Assembly (NCBI GenBank): GCA_025141675.1
Contig: CP081165.1
Location: 1-64,000 of the forward strand
DNA: 64,000 nucleotides
DNA from: Rhodobacteraceae bacterium S2214
Lineage (GTDB): Bacteria; Pseudomonadota; Alphaproteobacteria; Rhodobacterales; Rhodobacteraceae
Reading direction: 5' to 3'
The notes beneath the pieces are model-generated. The model did no database searches. It was not told the DNA's origin and worked only from the letters and a program-made list of their open reading frames with translations. Positions within the stretch are counted from its first letter, which is position 1. Each line of letters starts with the position of its first letter. Below, piece by piece: positions 12,301 through 20,150 of this stretch. A program made the translations under genes and the position numbers.

Positions 12301-13796
12301 GTTCCACCGTTTTCAAACGTACCGCCAGTTGATGTCAGGGTCCCGCCAGTGACCGCAACAGACGTATCCGTCACAGTACCCGTGACACCAACCGCGCCAC
12401 CCTGCACATCAAGATTACCCGTCAGCGTCCCATCAATCGTCGTCGACGATGCGGTCCCCATACCGTTATCGAAACTTGTCAGATTAGAAGTCAAATTCGC
12501 GCCGGACTGAACCGTTACAATCGCGCCTGTGTTGTTGACCTGCGCAGCAGTTGTATCGGCGGTAACATCAAGCGTACCGCCGTTCGTGACAGTGAACGTC
12601 GCCATATCATCCGCTACGCCACTCCCCAGCGCAGTCTCCGCCCCAAATGTACCGCCTGCAGCAGTCAACGTACCACCGCTCACCGCTATATCGTCGTCCA
12701 GGTTAACAGACCCAGATGCAGCGTTGAACCCGCCAGCTGAAACAACGATGTCACCAAGAATCGTGCCAGAGTTGGTCGTCGTACCTGTACCAGAGTTGGT
12801 AACGCTACCTGTAATCGACCCGTTGTTTGTAACAGTACTGGTGCCACTGTTCACAACGTCACCAGTCAAAGACCCTGCAGCGTCGACAACCACAGTGCCG
12901 TCCGCAGAGTTCGTAATTCCTGTGCTTCCAACCGTCGCGGCGCCATCGACCGTGACGCTGCCCGTGGTCACTGCAACGCCCATCGACAAGTTCGCACCGC
13001 CAATTTGGACAATACCGCTGCTTGTCACTAGCCCGCCAACTTGACCGCTATCAGCGTCAAGCGTCGCACCCGACGCCACATTAATCGCACCGCCGTAGTT
13101 ACCGCCTAGGTTCAGCTCACCGCCTTCAACCGCCAAGACGCCCTCATTTGCAGAGTTGTCGCCGGTCAGTTGCAGTTCACCTTCACCACCTGCACCATTC
13201 ACTGTGATCACACCGAACGTTTCCGGCATCATACCATCACCAGTATCAATCGGCGCAGACACGATCGCGACATGTCCGTCAGTCGTCACATCAAACGACA
13301 GCGGGTCACCGCCAGTATCGATACCATAAAAGCCACCACCCATATTAACGCCGCCGGCAATTGTATATCCGCCGATATCAAACCGCAGGCCGATTGGCTT
13401 AACATTACTGCCATCGATAGTAACAACCGCCGCCCCACTGCCACCAACCGTATCGAAAATCGCAAAGTCACCGTCTGCAAAACTCTGACCATCGGTAATC
13501 GCGGTGATGTCGCCCGCGCCGTCTCTTGTAACAAGAGACCAAAAGCTGTCACTCCAGTTCCCGGATGGCGTCACATTGATTGTCAGGGGGCCGCCGCCGC
13601 CATTATCCCAAGTCAGTTCTGCAGCATGAACCGAACCACTGCCGCCAATCACCAACGCCGCCCCTGTCGCCAAAACAAAGACAAGCTCTGTCGCGCGGCC
13701 GATGCGGCAATGTTTGCGCAGGCTGCGCTGGCGGACACCGGTTTGAACGTTTTCTGTCGGGCTGGCTTTGGATTGCGTATGCATGTGAATGTCCAT
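6336..13796 (-). CDS. Giant autotransporter adhesin with repetitive beta-helix passenger
   Basis: Predicted type Va secreted surface protein of 2486 residues. A long signal peptide (about 1-58: basic region RQRSLRKHCRIGRA, hydrophobic LVFVLATGAALVIGG, cleavage near SVHA-AE) is followed by a passenger of about 2000 residues made almost only of Gly, Thr, Asn, Asp, Ser, Ala and Val. The passenger repeats rungs such as GTLNADGG and GDVTNDG, as expected for a right-handed beta-helix. The last 300 residues, from EDPCGYGVWSRATGG, form a beta-barrel translocator ending in Phe (ITGQVRFQF). The frame is intact throughout. The longer frame starts with TTG at 13850; ATG 13796 gives a normal N-terminus. 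It follows the T6SS genes and may mediate cell contact (inference). Confidence 0.85.
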   Translation of the reverse strand: MDIHMHTQSKASPTENVQTGVRQRSLRKHCRIGRATELVFVLATGAALVIGGSGSVHAAELTWDNGGGGPLTINVTPSGNWSDSFWSLVTRDGAGDITAITDGQSFADGDFAIFDTVGGSGAAVVTIDGSNVKPIGLRFDIGGYTIAGGVNMGGGFYGIDTGGDPLSFDVTTDGHVAIVSAPIDTGDGMMPETFGVITVNGAGGEGELQLTGDNSANEGVLAVEGGELNLGGNYGGAINVASGATLDADSGQVGGLVTSSGIVQIGGANLSMGVAVTTGSVTVDGAATVGSTGITNSADGTVVVDAAGSLTGDVVNSGTSTVTNNGSITGSVTNSGTGTTTNSGTILGDIVVSAGGFNAASGSVNLDDDIAVSGGTLTAAGGTFGAETALGSGVADDMATFTVTNGGTLDVTADTTAAQVNNTGAIVTVQSGANLTSNLTSFDNGMGTASSTTIDGTLTGNLDVQGGAVGVTGTVTDTSVAVTGGTLTSTGGTFENGGTTNTVAVNGGTFAVAAGGTAGTTTANVTVATGGLTIAEDETLAGTVDLNGAGTVSNAGIIDDGNGAAATMVTVSDGTFTNEATGDVVGVTVASGTGAIVAEGGSFSGGLVLNGDSTLTVNAATTAAITNNSTQTLTLSSANGITGDFTQQAGQTDNAADITGGLSVTGGTFNHNTDGSISGAATATSGNLNANGGSFDGGLTVSGTTVFDITADTTGDITNGTAGNADGITFEIDNGLTVTGDVTAEGTNGIINHNGTITDALDVNGGTVNATGTVQGATTVDGGDLNSTGATFAAVDVTSGTFDVLATPNGTTTANVSVDAGAVTIAATETLSGTVALVNNGAGASGGTVVNSGTIGDDVTVADGTFTNSAGAAVTGETTVTDGLLVANGGAFNGGLVVQGGTINLNASTVGDVTNDGVVGLSVAGPVTLTGDFTQEDGTTALSGTIDGTLTATGGELTNNGIITGQTTISGTGVVNANGGTFETDGALTPDINLTGGTLNVDASTVADVTNDGGVVAIDAGQQLTGAFASSDDSATTTVDGQIVGNVTLSDGAVTLETGAGNPTPAAGVLGVGVTGNVIASSGTLTMEDDTGVGGGIALSGDAGLVVNGDVTVGLGIVNGSSTTLNLTGGHTVTSDLTVNAGTTNNTNTIAGDVVVSGGTLSNQTGGKILDDNVVVSSGELDADGGTFRTAADTANSTVAVSGTGTLDVNGATAFTTVTNTGGTVRVDTSTGGGLTATVANTSGTLANNGTVTGQVTNTGTVTANGTFTQEVLNNGGTMRVTGNSTADVDNNGGDLVVNTGRTLTGDVDNRNANSSVTVNGTGTIDGDILLSAGSVVSTGTLDGTVAVSGSGLLDENGGTVTGVVTQTGGTIAANGSTFNQTVLNNAGTMTVTGATTADVNSNGGDLSITGGTMTGDVTVSNAASTVTNSGTLNGTVGLTAGKLVAAGGNISGLVTNNGGTVDANGGNLTGGVTNTSGTVNINGATTGSVTNTGGALNIASAGTLTGSVTNSGTGTTQNDGTVTGAMTISGGTVDQNSGADTQGLTTLSAGTLDANGGTFSGGIRTTGGTLNLNANTTGDIENDGSTVAIPAGNVLAGDLTNTSGTSTVDGEIQGNVIVGGGTTTTSATSSVSGDATVNGGTLTADGGSFGGNVTANGGSVDVTGSVGVGGALVNRGGDVTVAAAGTLTGDLNQASGTTSVDGTVAGDVTASGGTLNHDGTITGDVAISGGSVNTSAGSTTSGETSLTGGTLTAAGGTFNGGIANDGGTVSVTGPIAANVTNTSGSLALDAAGVLTGNVTNAGAMSSLDGTVTGTLANTGTVDVTGGDLTVGSFTNAGTITVSGGNTLTSGSTGTVASGGTLAVTGSTVVADVTADAGSTLSFSGATIDGDLTVATDLTARNNLDVTGNMALTSAAEAIMASGDLTVGNTFDIAASTSFELSTGTTLTATETNNAGTFTARDITAIDGTFTNTGTLNVTNLSAGSGPIALAPLTPPTGTTFVGQVNNTGTINSTGTLNFDGGLDNQGILDLSSTNESPTDIVTIGGSGLTGSGQLVFDIDLSEGNVASDQIVMGAGAFVTGEVNLSFNLLDVVDARDIDVTLVDLDENQDLSAFTFSSDEVVDERGILSYTIGLSDGGDLVIQDGLSSGLSGLAGNIVLTQSLIGSIVNRPTSPFVTGLAFEDEDPCGYGVWSRATGGFADTTGTVTQEGRSPIEGTISATYGGIQVGSDYACFNGAVSGWDLSMGGIMGVNIGSSTQPVFGLDQKTTVSTTGVGFDQLYAGLYATAANGPAAFDLQYRLETTDFSATNSTLGLNGEKFSSEASTLSGAASYFYSIPESDLSIVPTAGFAYTQVETGPISFENLGDLDVKDFDSSVLFVGATLAKSQFGDDGVSATRQFFSATVYSDLADDPTSIFSPADGSEDVELTSQNLGTYGEISTGINYVRILQPNELGSVKQVSASARADVRYSDQLESYGITGQVRFQF
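7800..13050 (-). repeat. Tandem degenerate repeats encoding beta-helix rungs of the autotransporter
   Basis: The translated passenger shows a degenerate period of about 20 residues over more than 1700 residues, with recurring pieces such as TVNGGTLTADGGSF, TNTGTVTANGTF and DVTNDGGVVAI. The repeats are related but not identical at DNA level, so recombination slippage may be limited. The regular composition leaves the opposite strand open over long stretches, giving misleading frames there. Confidence 0.7.
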
Positions 13797-14230
13797 CTCG
13801 GTAACAAGTGTCAAAATATTAAGACTGTGAAAAATCTGAAGGTGCGGCAAATGGCGTTAAGGCCTCGCATGCCCGCCATGTCAGTTCCGTTTGAGAAAAC
13901 GCTCTACGCGGCGATATCACGTCAAAGCACGCACTTTTGGTCATGCAATAGCTTTTTGGCTTCACAAACGAACTTAACACGGCACCCCCCACGGAAAAGC
14001 ATTTCTTAATTTGCGGTAAACGAAACATGTTCAATTCGGGCGATCAAGAGAAAACAGGCACAATTGGTAATTGAGTTGCAGGCGGTGCACCCCTGCGTCA
14101 CCCCAATCATGGACCTTACGTTAACCTTTTTCGGACGGTTGAGAGTATCCCAAGGGGTTTCGGTGGACCCCGCCGCCCTGTGTTGTATACCGTTGCCTAC
14201 AGTCTTGCCCTCACACGGATATGTCCCATC
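13797..14230. other. Divergent intergenic region between autotransporter and gnd
   Basis: This 434-base stretch must hold the promoters for the minus-strand autotransporter and plus-strand gnd. I found no coding frame with support. A GGAAC on the minus strand near 13887 has no GTT at the right distance, so it does not look like an EcfG promoter. No strong sigma70 pair or clear operator stands out. Confidence 0.3.
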
Positions 14231-15625
14231 ATGAGCACCGCAGAAATCGGCCTGATCGGCCTTGGCACAATGGGTGCCGCACTCGCATCGAACATCGCTG
14301 ACAACGGCTTTGACATCGCGGTTTTTAACCGGACCACATCAGTCACCAATGAATTCCACGCGACCGCAGGCGAACTTGCAGCCAAAATTACGCCAACCGA
14401 AACGCTGGAAGACTTCGTTGCGGCGATTGCCAAACCGCGCGCGATCATCCTGATGGTGCCCGCTGGCGATCCGGTCGATCAACAGATCGCGGCCTTGCGT
14501 CCCCTTCTTGATGACGACGACCTGATCATCGACGCAGGTAACGCATTATTCCACGACACCAACCGCCGCGCCCGCGAAGCAACGGCACCGTTCCTCGGCA
14601 TCGGTGTGTCGGGCGGCGAAGAAGGTGCGCGTTTCGGTCCGGCCATCATGGGCGGCGGCAAGCGCGAATATTGGGACCGTGTCGAACACATCCTCAAAGC
14701 CATCAGCGCCAAATTCCAAGACGAACCATGCGCGACCTACATGGGCGAAGAGGGCGCAGGCCATTTTGTCAAAGCCGTGCACAACGGCATCGAATACGCC
14801 GACATGCAGATGATCGCCGAAGTTTACGGCGTGATGCGCGACGGCATGGGCATGTCTGCTGCGGACATCGGCGCAACATTCGCCCGCTGGAACGAAGGCC
14901 CGCTCGCGTCCTATCTGATCGAAATTTCGGGCGAGGTCGCAAAAGCGACTGATCCGGCATCCGGCAAGGCCATGCTCGACATCATCGTTGACGCAGCAGG
15001 CCAAAAAGGCACCGGCCGCTGGACCGCAATCGAGGCACAGCACCTCGCCGCACCGATCCCAGCGATCGAAGCTGCCGTTGTCGCCCGCAACCTGTCGTCG
15101 CGCATGGACGAACGCGCCGCTGGCGAAGACCTGTTCGGCACTGCCCCGCAGAAAATCGACTCCATCACGCTCGACCAACTCGAACAGGCGCTGATCGCTG
15201 GGAAAGTGCTATGCTACGCGCAGGGCTTCACCATGATTGAAGCTGCGTCCGACAGCTACGGCTGGTCCCTGCCCCTGCCCGCGATTGCGCAAAATTGGCG
15301 GGCGGGCTGCATCATCCGGTCCGCGATGCTCGACGATATGGCGACGGCCTTGGGCGAAAATCCGGACCGCAACTTGATGTTCGCACCGGTCTTCGCGGAC
15401 TACCTGAAAGCCAACCACCAAGCCTTGCGCGAAGTCGTCGCCGCAGGTGCATTGGGCGGTGTCGCGATGCCCGCGCTGTCATCCGGCATCACCTATTTCG
15501 ACGCCATGCGTACCAAGCGCGGCACAGCGAACATGATCCAAGGCCAGCGCGATTATTTCGGGCGTCACGGCTTTGCGAAATTCGGCGTCGACGGCAAAGA
15601 CCACCACGGCCCTTGGGCTGACTAA
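14231..15625 (+). CDS. gnd: 6-phosphogluconate dehydrogenase (decarboxylating)
   Basis: Oxidative pentose phosphate pathway enzyme: 6-phosphogluconate + NADP+ to ribulose 5-phosphate + CO2 + NADPH, in the cytosol. The 464-residue protein opens with a Rossmann motif (IGLIGLGTMGAALASNIAD) followed by NRT, typical of NADP preference. It has the substrate-site segment GVSGGEEGARFGPAIMGGG and the catalytic-region HFVKAVHNGIEY. The C-terminus (RDYFGRHGFAKFG...HHGPW) resembles the substrate-capping tail. The frame is open upstream to 14180, but ATG 14231 (MSTAEIG) gives the family start. It stands alone, convergent with the SDR gene. It may supply NADPH and pentoses from imported glucosides (inference). 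Confidence 0.93.
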   Translation: MSTAEIGLIGLGTMGAALASNIADNGFDIAVFNRTTSVTNEFHATAGELAAKITPTETLEDFVAAIAKPRAIILMVPAGDPVDQQIAALRPLLDDDDLIIDAGNALFHDTNRRAREATAPFLGIGVSGGEEGARFGPAIMGGGKREYWDRVEHILKAISAKFQDEPCATYMGEEGAGHFVKAVHNGIEYADMQMIAEVYGVMRDGMGMSAADIGATFARWNEGPLASYLIEISGEVAKATDPASGKAMLDIIVDAAGQKGTGRWTAIEAQHLAAPIPAIEAAVVARNLSSRMDERAAGEDLFGTAPQKIDSITLDQLEQALIAGKVLCYAQGFTMIEAASDSYGWSLPLPAIAQNWRAGCIIRSAMLDDMATALGENPDRNLMFAPVFADYLKANHQALREVVAAGALGGVAMPALSSGITYFDAMRTKRGTANMIQGQRDYFGRHGFAKFGVDGKDHHGPWAD

Positions 15626-15643
15626 CCGAATTGCGCGGCGGGC

Positions 15644-16369
15644 CTAGATACAGCGCCCGCCGTCCACTTCCATGCAAACGCCCGTCACCATGCTCGCCTC
15701 GTCCGAACACAGATAACAGGCCGCGTTCCCCATATCTTCAGGCGTCGAAAAGCGACCCATCGGGATCGTCGACAAGAACTTTGCGCGTATCTCCGGCGTG
15801 TCGCCACCCATGAACGATTTCAGCAACGGCGTGTCCCCCGCAACAGGGTTGATCGCGTTCACGCGGATGCCTTCGGGGGCGAGCTCTACAGCCATGCCTT
15901 TGGTCGCGTTGTTCATCCATCCCTTGCTGGCGTTGTACCAATTCAACCGCGGACGGGGTGACACGCCTGCGGTCGATGCAACGTTCAAAATGCAGCCCGA
16001 TCCTTGGGTTTTGAACAATGGAACCATGTGTTTTGCGGTCAGGTAAACCGACTTACAATTGACCGCGAATACCTTATCAAAATCATCCTCGGCCACGTCT
16101 TCCATCGGCGCAGGCAGATGGGTCGTACCTGCGTTGTTAACCAAGATATCGACCCTACCGAACACCTTTAGTGTCTGTTTAACCATCGCAGCGACGTCAT
16201 CGTTAACCGCAACATTGGTCTTCACAGCCTCGCCCGCAACACCGTCGATATTCAGATCGGCGATCATAACCTTGGCACCCTCTGCCAAAAACTTCGCGAC
16301 AATCCCCGCACCAAACCCCGACGCGCCACCAGTCACAATCGCGACCTTGCCGTTCAATCTATCACCCAT
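15644..16369 (-). CDS. Short-chain dehydrogenase/reductase (SDR)
   Basis: NAD(P)-dependent oxidoreductase of 241 residues. It has the nucleotide motif TGGASGFGAG near the N-terminus, NNAG at the end of beta-4, and the catalytic Ser-Tyr-Lys set (NVASTAG, YNASK). The C-terminus TGVCMEVDGGRCI is typical of classical SDRs such as 3-oxoacyl-ACP reductase or glucose 1-dehydrogenase types. The substrate is not evident. The start overlaps the end of the aldehyde dehydrogenase gene by 8 bases, so they form one operon with the TRAP genes and probably act on the imported acid or its precursor alcohol/aldehyde (inference). Confidence 0.88.
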   Translation of the reverse strand: MGDRLNGKVAIVTGGASGFGAGIVAKFLAEGAKVMIADLNIDGVAGEAVKTNVAVNDDVAAMVKQTLKVFGRVDILVNNAGTTHLPAPMEDVAEDDFDKVFAVNCKSVYLTAKHMVPLFKTQGSGCILNVASTAGVSPRPRLNWYNASKGWMNNATKGMAVELAPEGIRVNAINPVAGDTPLLKSFMGGDTPEIRAKFLSTIPMGRFSTPEDMGNAACYLCSDEASMVTGVCMEVDGGRCI

Positions 16370-17816
16370 GATATGCCGCCACCGTCTTTAATGTTGAAAA
16401 TCCATACAGGGCTTCGAACCCCTTTTCGCGTCCATGTCCCGAAAGGCCCGTGCCTCCAAACGGCAACTCAACCCCGCCCCCTGCCCCGTAGTTATTCAGG
16501 AACACCTGACCAGCGCGCAATTGCTTCGCCAGCCGCATCTGACGCGCCCCGTTCTGCGACCAGACAGAGGCGACCAAACCAAAGTCGGTGCCATTCGCAA
16601 TCGCCACAGCCTCCGCTTCATCCTCAAACGGAATGATCACCTGCACGGGTCCGAAAATCTCGTCCTGCGCCAGCGTATGTCCGGGGTCCACATCAGCAAA
16701 CAACGTCGGCGTCACATAGGCGCCACCATTTGGCGCGCCGTCAACAATCTCGCCACGTGCGGCGATTTCAAGATCGTGGCCTTTGGCGACAAAACCATCG
16801 ACGATCTCCTTCTGCCGCATCGACACCAGCGGCCCGACATGATGATCATCCAACGCAGGCCCCGCCCGCAAATCGCGGTACTGCGCGGCCATCTTCATCA
16901 CGACTTCATCAAAGCGCGAACGATGCGCCAAAATCCGTGAAGACGCCGAACATGTCTGCCCAGCATTCTGAATTCCCGCATTCACCAAGAACGGCAAAGC
17001 GGCGTCGACGTCAGCATCGTCAAAAACCAATTGCGGCGATTTCCCGCCCAGTTCCAACGTCACTGGCACCACATGTGCAGCCGCGACTTCTTGGATCAAT
17101 TTGCCCACGCCAACAGAGCCTGTGAAAGAGATATGGCGCACCCGCGGGTGTTTGGTCAGCGCCGATCCCGACTCTGCGCCCAACCCCGGCACCACATTCA
17201 ACGCGCCGTCCGGCAGCCCTGCCTGGCGTGCGATTTCGGCAAAGGCGAGTGCGGTCAAACATGCCTCTTCTGCGGGCTTCAAGACGCAGGCGTTGCCCAT
17301 TGCCAGCGCGGCACCAACGGAACGGCCAATGATCTGCATCGGGTAGTTCCACGGGATGATATGGCCGGTCACACCATGCGGTTCGCGCAGCGTATAGACC
17401 GTGTAGCCATCCAGATACGGGATCGTTTCGCCGTGCACCTTGTCAGCAGCACCACCGTAAAACTCCATGTAACGCGCCAACGCCACCACATCAGCACGCG
17501 CCTGCGTCAGCGGCTTACCGACATCCATAGACTCTAACGTGGCCAATTCGTCGATGTTCTCGAGCACAAGCCTGCCAATTTTTGCCAGCACCCTGCCCCG
17601 TTCCGCAGCAGTCGCCTGCCCCCATTCCCCCGCCAATGCCGCATCAGCGGCACCAACAGCGCGATCAATATCGACGGCATCGCCACGCGCAATTTGGCAC
17701 AGAACAGACCCATCCGACGGGTTCATCAGATCAAGCGTACCACCACCAAGCGCGTTAACCCACGCCCCCCCGATAAAACACTTGTTAGGGTCTATGTTCA
17801 GGGGGCGCAGAGGCAT
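16362..17816 (-). CDS. NAD(P)-dependent aldehyde dehydrogenase
   Basis: Aldehyde dehydrogenase superfamily enzyme of 484 residues that oxidises an aldehyde to the acid. The catalytic Cys lies at about residue 289 in NAGQTCSASS; the general-base Glu is in TLELGGKSP; the cofactor motif is FTGSVGVGK; and PWNYP is present. The length matches the family. The aldehyde is unknown. Its SDR neighbour and the TRAP carboxylate importer suggest a two-step alcohol-aldehyde-acid oxidation (inference). It lies 18 bases downstream of dctM and overlaps the SDR gene. Confidence 0.92.
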   Translation of the reverse strand: MPLRPLNIDPNKCFIGGAWVNALGGGTLDLMNPSDGSVLCQIARGDAVDIDRAVGAADAALAGEWGQATAAERGRVLAKIGRLVLENIDELATLESMDVGKPLTQARADVVALARYMEFYGGAADKVHGETIPYLDGYTVYTLREPHGVTGHIIPWNYPMQIIGRSVGAALAMGNACVLKPAEEACLTALAFAEIARQAGLPDGALNVVPGLGAESGSALTKHPRVRHISFTGSVGVGKLIQEVAAAHVVPVTLELGGKSPQLVFDDADVDAALPFLVNAGIQNAGQTCSASSRILAHRSRFDEVVMKMAAQYRDLRAGPALDDHHVGPLVSMRQKEIVDGFVAKGHDLEIAARGEIVDGAPNGGAYVTPTLFADVDPGHTLAQDEIFGPVQVIIPFEDEAEAVAIANGTDFGLVASVWSQNGARQMRLAKQLRAGQVFLNNYGAGGGVELPFGGTGLSGHGREKGFEALYGFSTLKTVAAYHG

Positions 17817-17834
17817 ATTGAAAACTCCAGTTAA

Positions 17835-19280
17835 CTAGTTTCCATAAGCCACGGCTGGCAGCCAAGTGACAAGTGCGGGGAATTCAAACACCAAGAACAA
17901 GCCGAACAACTGCAACAGCACAAACGGGATCACACCGCGGTAAATATGGCCCAACGTGACACCCGGCGGACAAACGCCTTTCAGGTAAAACAACGCAAAG
18001 CCAACAGGCGGGGTCAGGAACGACGTCTGCAACGTCACCGCCACAAGGATCGCGAACCAGACAACTTCTGGGCTGTCGATCACACCATAGCCGTTGATAT
18101 CCAGACCAAGACCCAAGATCACCGGCAGCATCAACGGCATGATGATCAACGTAATCTCGATCCAGTCTAGCAAGAATCCAAGCGCAAAGATCAGCAGCAA
18201 GATAAAGAACACAACGACCTGTGGGTTATCAGACGAGCCAAGGATCATATGTTCGATAATCTCGTCACCGCCGTACAGACGCAGCACGTAGGCAAAGAAG
18301 TTCGCGGCGATGAAAATCCCCACGATGTAACCCGCCGTGTTCAACGTCTGCCGCATCACATCCAGAAACGTGCGACCCGTCAGTTTGCGGTTCATAATCG
18401 CCAGCAACATTGCCCCCATCGCACCCAGACCGGATGCTTCGGTCGGGGTGGCGAAACCGACAAATATCGACCCTAACACAAGCAAAATCAGCGCAAGTGG
18501 CGGCACGACCGATAAGGCCACGTCACCAACCACCTTCATCGTCACGGGTTCACGGTTTTGCGGCAATGGCATGGCGTCAGGCTTCACTAATCCGTAGATG
18601 ATCAGGAACGTGATATACAAACCGCCTAGCAACAGCCCCGGGAACAGCGCCCCCATGAACAAATCACCCAGCGAAATCGCCAGCTGATCCGACATGATCA
18701 CCAACATGATCGACGGCGGAATCAAGATTCCTAATGTGCCAGAAGCAGCGATCGTGCCGGTCGCAACTTCCTTCGAATAGCCCTGCGCTGTCATCGTCGG
18801 CAGGCCCATCACACCCAGCAAAACAACCGACGCGCCGATGACGCCAGTGGATGCGGCCAGGATGATCCCGATCAACATTACCGACAGGGCAAGCCCGCCG
18901 CGCAACGCGCCAAACAGCACCTGCATCGACTGCATCATCCTCTGCGCCACACCGGATTGATCCAGCATCAGCCCCATGAAGATAAACATCGGCAATGCGA
19001 CCAGAACAGGGTTCTGGATCGTCCCGCCAAAGAACCGACCAGAGTTCGCGAACAGCTTGCGATATTCGATCCGCGTATCATCAAAGGCGATATATTCCCG
19101 GATCGCATCGCGGTTCGGATCAAGGATGAAAATTGCGATGATGATGAACACCAATGAGACACCAACAAGGGCAAAAGCCACCGGAATCCCGCGAAACAGC
19201 ATGACGATGAACACGCCAAACATGGCCAGAACCATCCATTGGTTCAGGTCCAAAAATGATATCAACGATAGCAACTGCAT
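17835..19280 (-). CDS. dctM: TRAP transporter large permease (DctM family)
   Basis: Inner-membrane transport subunit of 481 residues with more than ten hydrophobic segments. It shows typical DctM blocks such as IPVAFALVGV, ASTGVIGASVVLLGVMGLPTM and ATGTIAASGTLGILIPPSIMLV. It is longer than most DctM proteins (about 430), with an extra segment near residues 50-85, as in the TakM/'mannitol-chloroaromatic' branch. Its start codon shares a base with the dctQ stop (TAATG), so translation is coupled. It uses an ion gradient, not ATP, to drive uptake with DctP and DctQ. Confidence 0.92.
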   Translation of the reverse strand: MQLLSLISFLDLNQWMVLAMFGVFIVMLFRGIPVAFALVGVSLVFIIIAIFILDPNRDAIREYIAFDDTRIEYRKLFANSGRFFGGTIQNPVLVALPMFIFMGLMLDQSGVAQRMMQSMQVLFGALRGGLALSVMLIGIILAASTGVIGASVVLLGVMGLPTMTAQGYSKEVATGTIAASGTLGILIPPSIMLVIMSDQLAISLGDLFMGALFPGLLLGGLYITFLIIYGLVKPDAMPLPQNREPVTMKVVGDVALSVVPPLALILLVLGSIFVGFATPTEASGLGAMGAMLLAIMNRKLTGRTFLDVMRQTLNTAGYIVGIFIAANFFAYVLRLYGGDEIIEHMILGSSDNPQVVVFFILLLIFALGFLLDWIEITLIIMPLMLPVILGLGLDINGYGVIDSPEVVWFAILVAVTLQTSFLTPPVGFALFYLKGVCPPGVTLGHIYRGVIPFVLLQLFGLFLVFEFPALVTWLPAVAYGN

Positions 19281-20068
19281 TACACGTCACCTTTCCGGCG
19301 CGAGGTCACAAGACCGATGACGATTAAGGCGACGACAATCGCCAATGAGATGTACATCGCATATTCGAAAATCTCGTACTCGCGGGTGATGCGGCGCGCG
19401 CGGATTTCATCGTCGGTGAAGAAAATCACCCAGTACAGAATGTAATGAATGAACCGCCATCCCATGAAAACGGCCGTTGGGAACAACCAGATCAACTGTT
19501 TGGCAAGACCCGTGTTGCTGAAAACGGCGAGGTTTTTCTTGAATGTGGAATAGCCTGCAAGCCATGCCAGCGCGAACAAAAACGGCAGCGATGTTTTCAG
19601 GATATAGAGCCTATGAAGGCCATTCGGGCTGCTTGACCCTTCGCCTGACTCGATAGACGCCCATGCGTAATGGGACATCACGTCAGTCATCAGCGCGATA
19701 AACGGCAAGAGAAGCCAGCCGATTGCCGCCGCCTCGATCTTGGCCTTCTTTGTGTCGGAATAATTCTGGTGGAAAATGTCCACGCGCACGTGGCTTGACG
19801 TGGTGATCGCATAGCCAAACGCGGCCAACATGGCGACGCCGTAAATCCACCATTGCAAGTCGTCCAACCATGCTTGGTTATGCCCGTTCGCGCGCAACAA
19901 AACTTGTGCCACGATTGCAACCATCAACAGCGGGAATGCCCACGCGATGACATTGCCGACGTTGATCACGAACCGGTCGATTTTGGTGTGGCTTTCGCGG
20001 TTCACGTCGCCCGGGTCGCTGATCGCGAGAACCTCTTCGACGCTAAGTGGTGTATTCGTGTCTGTCAT
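19280..20068 (-). CDS. dctQ: TRAP transporter small permease (DctQ family)
   Basis: Small membrane subunit of 262 residues. It contains four main hydrophobic helices (around VIAWAFPLLMVAIVAQVLL, GVAMLAAFGYAI, AIGWLLLPFIALM and an added pair near the C-terminus) and the DctQ hallmark SSHVRVDIFHQNYSDTKKAKIE. It is clearly longer than the usual 160-190 residues, again as in the TakQ branch. It lies between dctP and dctM and overlaps dctM by one base. Confidence 0.9.
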   Translation of the reverse strand: MTDTNTPLSVEEVLAISDPGDVNRESHTKIDRFVINVGNVIAWAFPLLMVAIVAQVLLRANGHNQAWLDDLQWWIYGVAMLAAFGYAITTSSHVRVDIFHQNYSDTKKAKIEAAAIGWLLLPFIALMTDVMSHYAWASIESGEGSSSPNGLHRLYILKTSLPFLFALAWLAGYSTFKKNLAVFSNTGLAKQLIWLFPTAVFMGWRFIHYILYWVIFFTDDEIRARRITREYEIFEYAMYISLAIVVALIVIGLVTSRRKGDV

Positions 20069-20097
20069 CTGCTCTTGCTCTCCCCTGCCCGAGACGA

Positions 20098-20124
20098 CGG
20101 CGGCACCAATACATGATGCCGCCG
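20098..20124 (-). terminator. Hairpin between dctP and dctQ
   Basis: CGGCGGCA and TGCCGCCG form a perfect 8-bp stem around an 11-base loop, directly after the dctP stop. No T-run follows in the minus direction. It is more likely a partial terminator or 3'-end stabiliser that lets dctP be expressed above the permease genes. Confidence 0.5.
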
Positions 20125-20150
20125 CCCTTATTTAGACTCTGAAACGCGGT

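Noticed and set aside
7675..12510. Several long open frames on the plus strand (up to about 350 residues)
   Set aside because: They run antisense to the autotransporter repeats. Their Pro/Val/Ser/Thr-rich low-complexity translations mirror the Gly/Asn/Thr/Asp codons of the real gene, and they lack ribosome sites.
13797..13850. TTG start at 13850 for the autotransporter
   Set aside because: It adds a hydrophobic stretch before the normal basic region of the signal peptide; ATG 13796 gives a standard layout.
13870..13890. GGAAC on the minus strand upstream of the autotransporter
   Set aside because: No GTT-like -10 at 16-17 bases, so it does not fit an EcfG promoter.
14006..14020. CtrA-like site TTAA-N7-TAAA upstream of gnd
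   Set aside because: One half-site is imperfect, and such AT-rich pairs are frequent by chance.
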